DNA of 6,669 nt from CAYSEQ01 sp964430475 (GTDB lineage Bacteria > Patescibacteriota > Microgenomatia > UBA8517): positions 1 through 6,669 of the forward strand of contig CAYSEQ010000021.1 in the NCBI GenBank assembly GCA_964430475.1, written 5' to 3'. Positions within the stretch are counted from its first letter, which is position 1; each line of letters begins with the position of its first letter. The notes under the pieces are model-generated. The model searched no databases and was not told the origin of the DNA. It worked only from the letters and a program-made list of their open reading frames with translations. A program made the translations under genes and the position numbers. Shown one piece after another: positions 6,125-6,669 of the stretch.

Positions 6125-6472
6125 GGGTTGTAGGACCACAATATGGGACTTCGTGAGATAGCGGAATAGCTTGGAATAGCTAACCAAAGAAGGTGAAAGT
6201 CCTGTACGCAAAATCAAACGGAGCCCTAGTGGGATCCTAAGTACCACGATCGACAGCTTCGTGGGAATCTGGGGGAACCATCCTCCAAGGCTAAATACAC
6301 TTTGCAACCGATAGTGAACCAGTACCGTGAGGGAAAGGTGAAAAGAAGGGTGAGACACCCAGTGAAATAGAAACTGAAACTGTTTGCGGACAAACCGAGA
6401 GAGCCCGTCCTTTGGACAAGCAAATTCTAAGCACTAATTTCTAAATTCTAAACAAATAACAAATTACATTTA

Positions 6473-6536
6473 AGTTAAGAGTTTAAAGTTAAAAGTTAAA
6501 AATTTTAGAATCAAGAATTAAGAATCAAGAAGCAAG
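6473..6536 (+). repeat. Degenerate 7-nt repeats (AGTTAAR / AATCAAG types)
   Basis: Inside insertion 2, AGTTAAG, AGTTTAA and AGTTAAA twice follow in register (6473-6500). After an 8-base step come AATCAAG, AATTAAG, AATCAAG and AAGCAAG (6509-6536). These share the 7-base period of the next array. Confidence 0.65.
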
Positions 6537-6541
6537 AACTT

Positions 6542-6604
6542 TTAACCATTAACCATTAACCATCAATCATTAATCATTAATCATTAATCATTAATCATTA
6601 ATTA
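6542..6604 (+). repeat. Tandem heptanucleotide array, nine copies
   Basis: Nine consecutive 7-base units read TTAACCA three times, TCAATCA once, TTAATCA four times and a last degenerate TTAATTA. The array sits in insertion 2 of the 23S. Blocks of identical variants suggest expansion by slippage. Confidence 0.9.
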
Positions 6605-6669
6605 TCAAATTCTGTTTTGGAAATTTGAAATTGTTTAGGATTTAGATTTTTGATTTTAGGATTTGCTCG

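Larger units (their letters stand above)
6419..6667 (+). repeat. AT-rich insertion 2 in 23S, helix 25 region
   Basis: About 249 bases of AT-rich sequence start after the CCGTCCTTTGGAC hairpin, at a known bacterial intervening-sequence site (helix 25, about E. coli 545). The ends are complementary: AGCAAATTCTAA (6419-6430) faces TTAGGATTTGCT (6656-6667), and CTAAATTCTAAACAA (6441-6455) faces TTGTTTAGGATTTAG (6633-6647), counting G-U pairs. The left end is shared with insertion 1. The interior holds heptanucleotide repeats. The right boundary lies at the window edge, so its extent is provisional. Confidence 0.7.
5613..6669 (+). rRNA. rrl: 23S ribosomal RNA, 5' part (partial, with insertions)
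   Basis: This is the 5' portion of the large-subunit rRNA. The start is placed by aligning GTGGATGCC (5636-5644) to E. coli 24-32. Other conserved blocks are CCGAATGGGGAAACCC near 5728, GAACTGAAACATCTTAGTA near 5991, GAGAAATCAAC near 6020, the GTAGCGGAGAGCGAAAGCGGAA region near 6065, GGGGGAACCATCCTCCAAGGCTAAATAC near 6270, CGATAGTGAACCAGTACCGTGAGGGAAAGG near 6309 and CTGAAACTG near 6374. It is interrupted by AT-rich insertions at the tip of an extended helix 10 and in the helix 25 region, and carries two enlarged hairpins (6033-6050, 6097-6124). The conserved core is intact, so the gene is probably functional, with the insertions retained as long arms or excised. It continues past the window. 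Confidence 0.96.

Noticed and set aside
6026..6423. Two open frames on the - strand within 23S
   Set aside because: They lie in conserved 23S blocks and have no ribosome-binding site or protein-like composition.
6473..6604. CRISPR array
   Set aside because: Units are 7 bases with no spacers; it is a simple tandem repeat.
5809..6667. Self-splicing or homing-endonuclease introns in 23S
   Set aside because: Insertions are short, AT-rich fold-backs without intron core motifs or coding capacity, and they sit at tips of variable helices rather than at conserved intron sites.

Overview
The window is an rRNA locus split by an unusually long spacer. It opens inside the 3' part of a 16S rRNA gene and closes inside a 23S rRNA gene, both on the + strand, with about 4.96 kb between them where a typical bacterium has a few hundred bases. 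The sequence suggests a Candidate Phyla Radiation (Patescibacteria) bacterium, perhaps of the Microgenomates. The reasons are the divergent but bacterial 16S, the AT-rich insertions in the 23S, the distant 16S and 23S, and small envelope proteins with Pro/Thr-rich linkers and no recognisable relatives. The exact phylum is an inference.

Layout: 16S 3' end (1-650); a perfect 26-bp palindrome that probably terminates transcription from both sides (698-723); a three-gene operon on the - strand, antisense to the rRNA (3824 down to 781), with both gene junctions overlapping by 8 bp; divergent promoters; tRNA-Ile(GAT) (3968-4039); a - strand envelope-protein pseudogene with four lesions (4901-4126); a near-consensus + strand promoter (5107-5135) driving a structured RNA of about 140 nt that ends in an intrinsic terminator (5255-5280); tRNA-Ala(TGC) (5322-5395); two strong leader hairpins (5427-5498 and 5533-5598); and the 5' part of 23S rRNA (5613 to the end), with two AT-rich fold-back insertions that share one end sequence.

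The operon encodes, in order, a Pro/Thr-rich beta-domain protein with a C-terminal membrane segment, a small helical protein, and a single-pass membrane protein with a helical cytoplasmic half and an external C-terminal domain. I do not recognise any of the three. Shared linker composition and tight coupling suggest they act together at the cell envelope.

The internal promoters and terminators suggest that 16S, tRNA-Ile and tRNA-Ala/23S can be transcribed separately. The most interesting element is the RNA at 5142-5280. Its 5' segment can pair with the 5' arm of its own terminator as part of a 17-bp long-range helix, which is the logic of an attenuator placed in front of tRNA-Ala and 23S rRNA.
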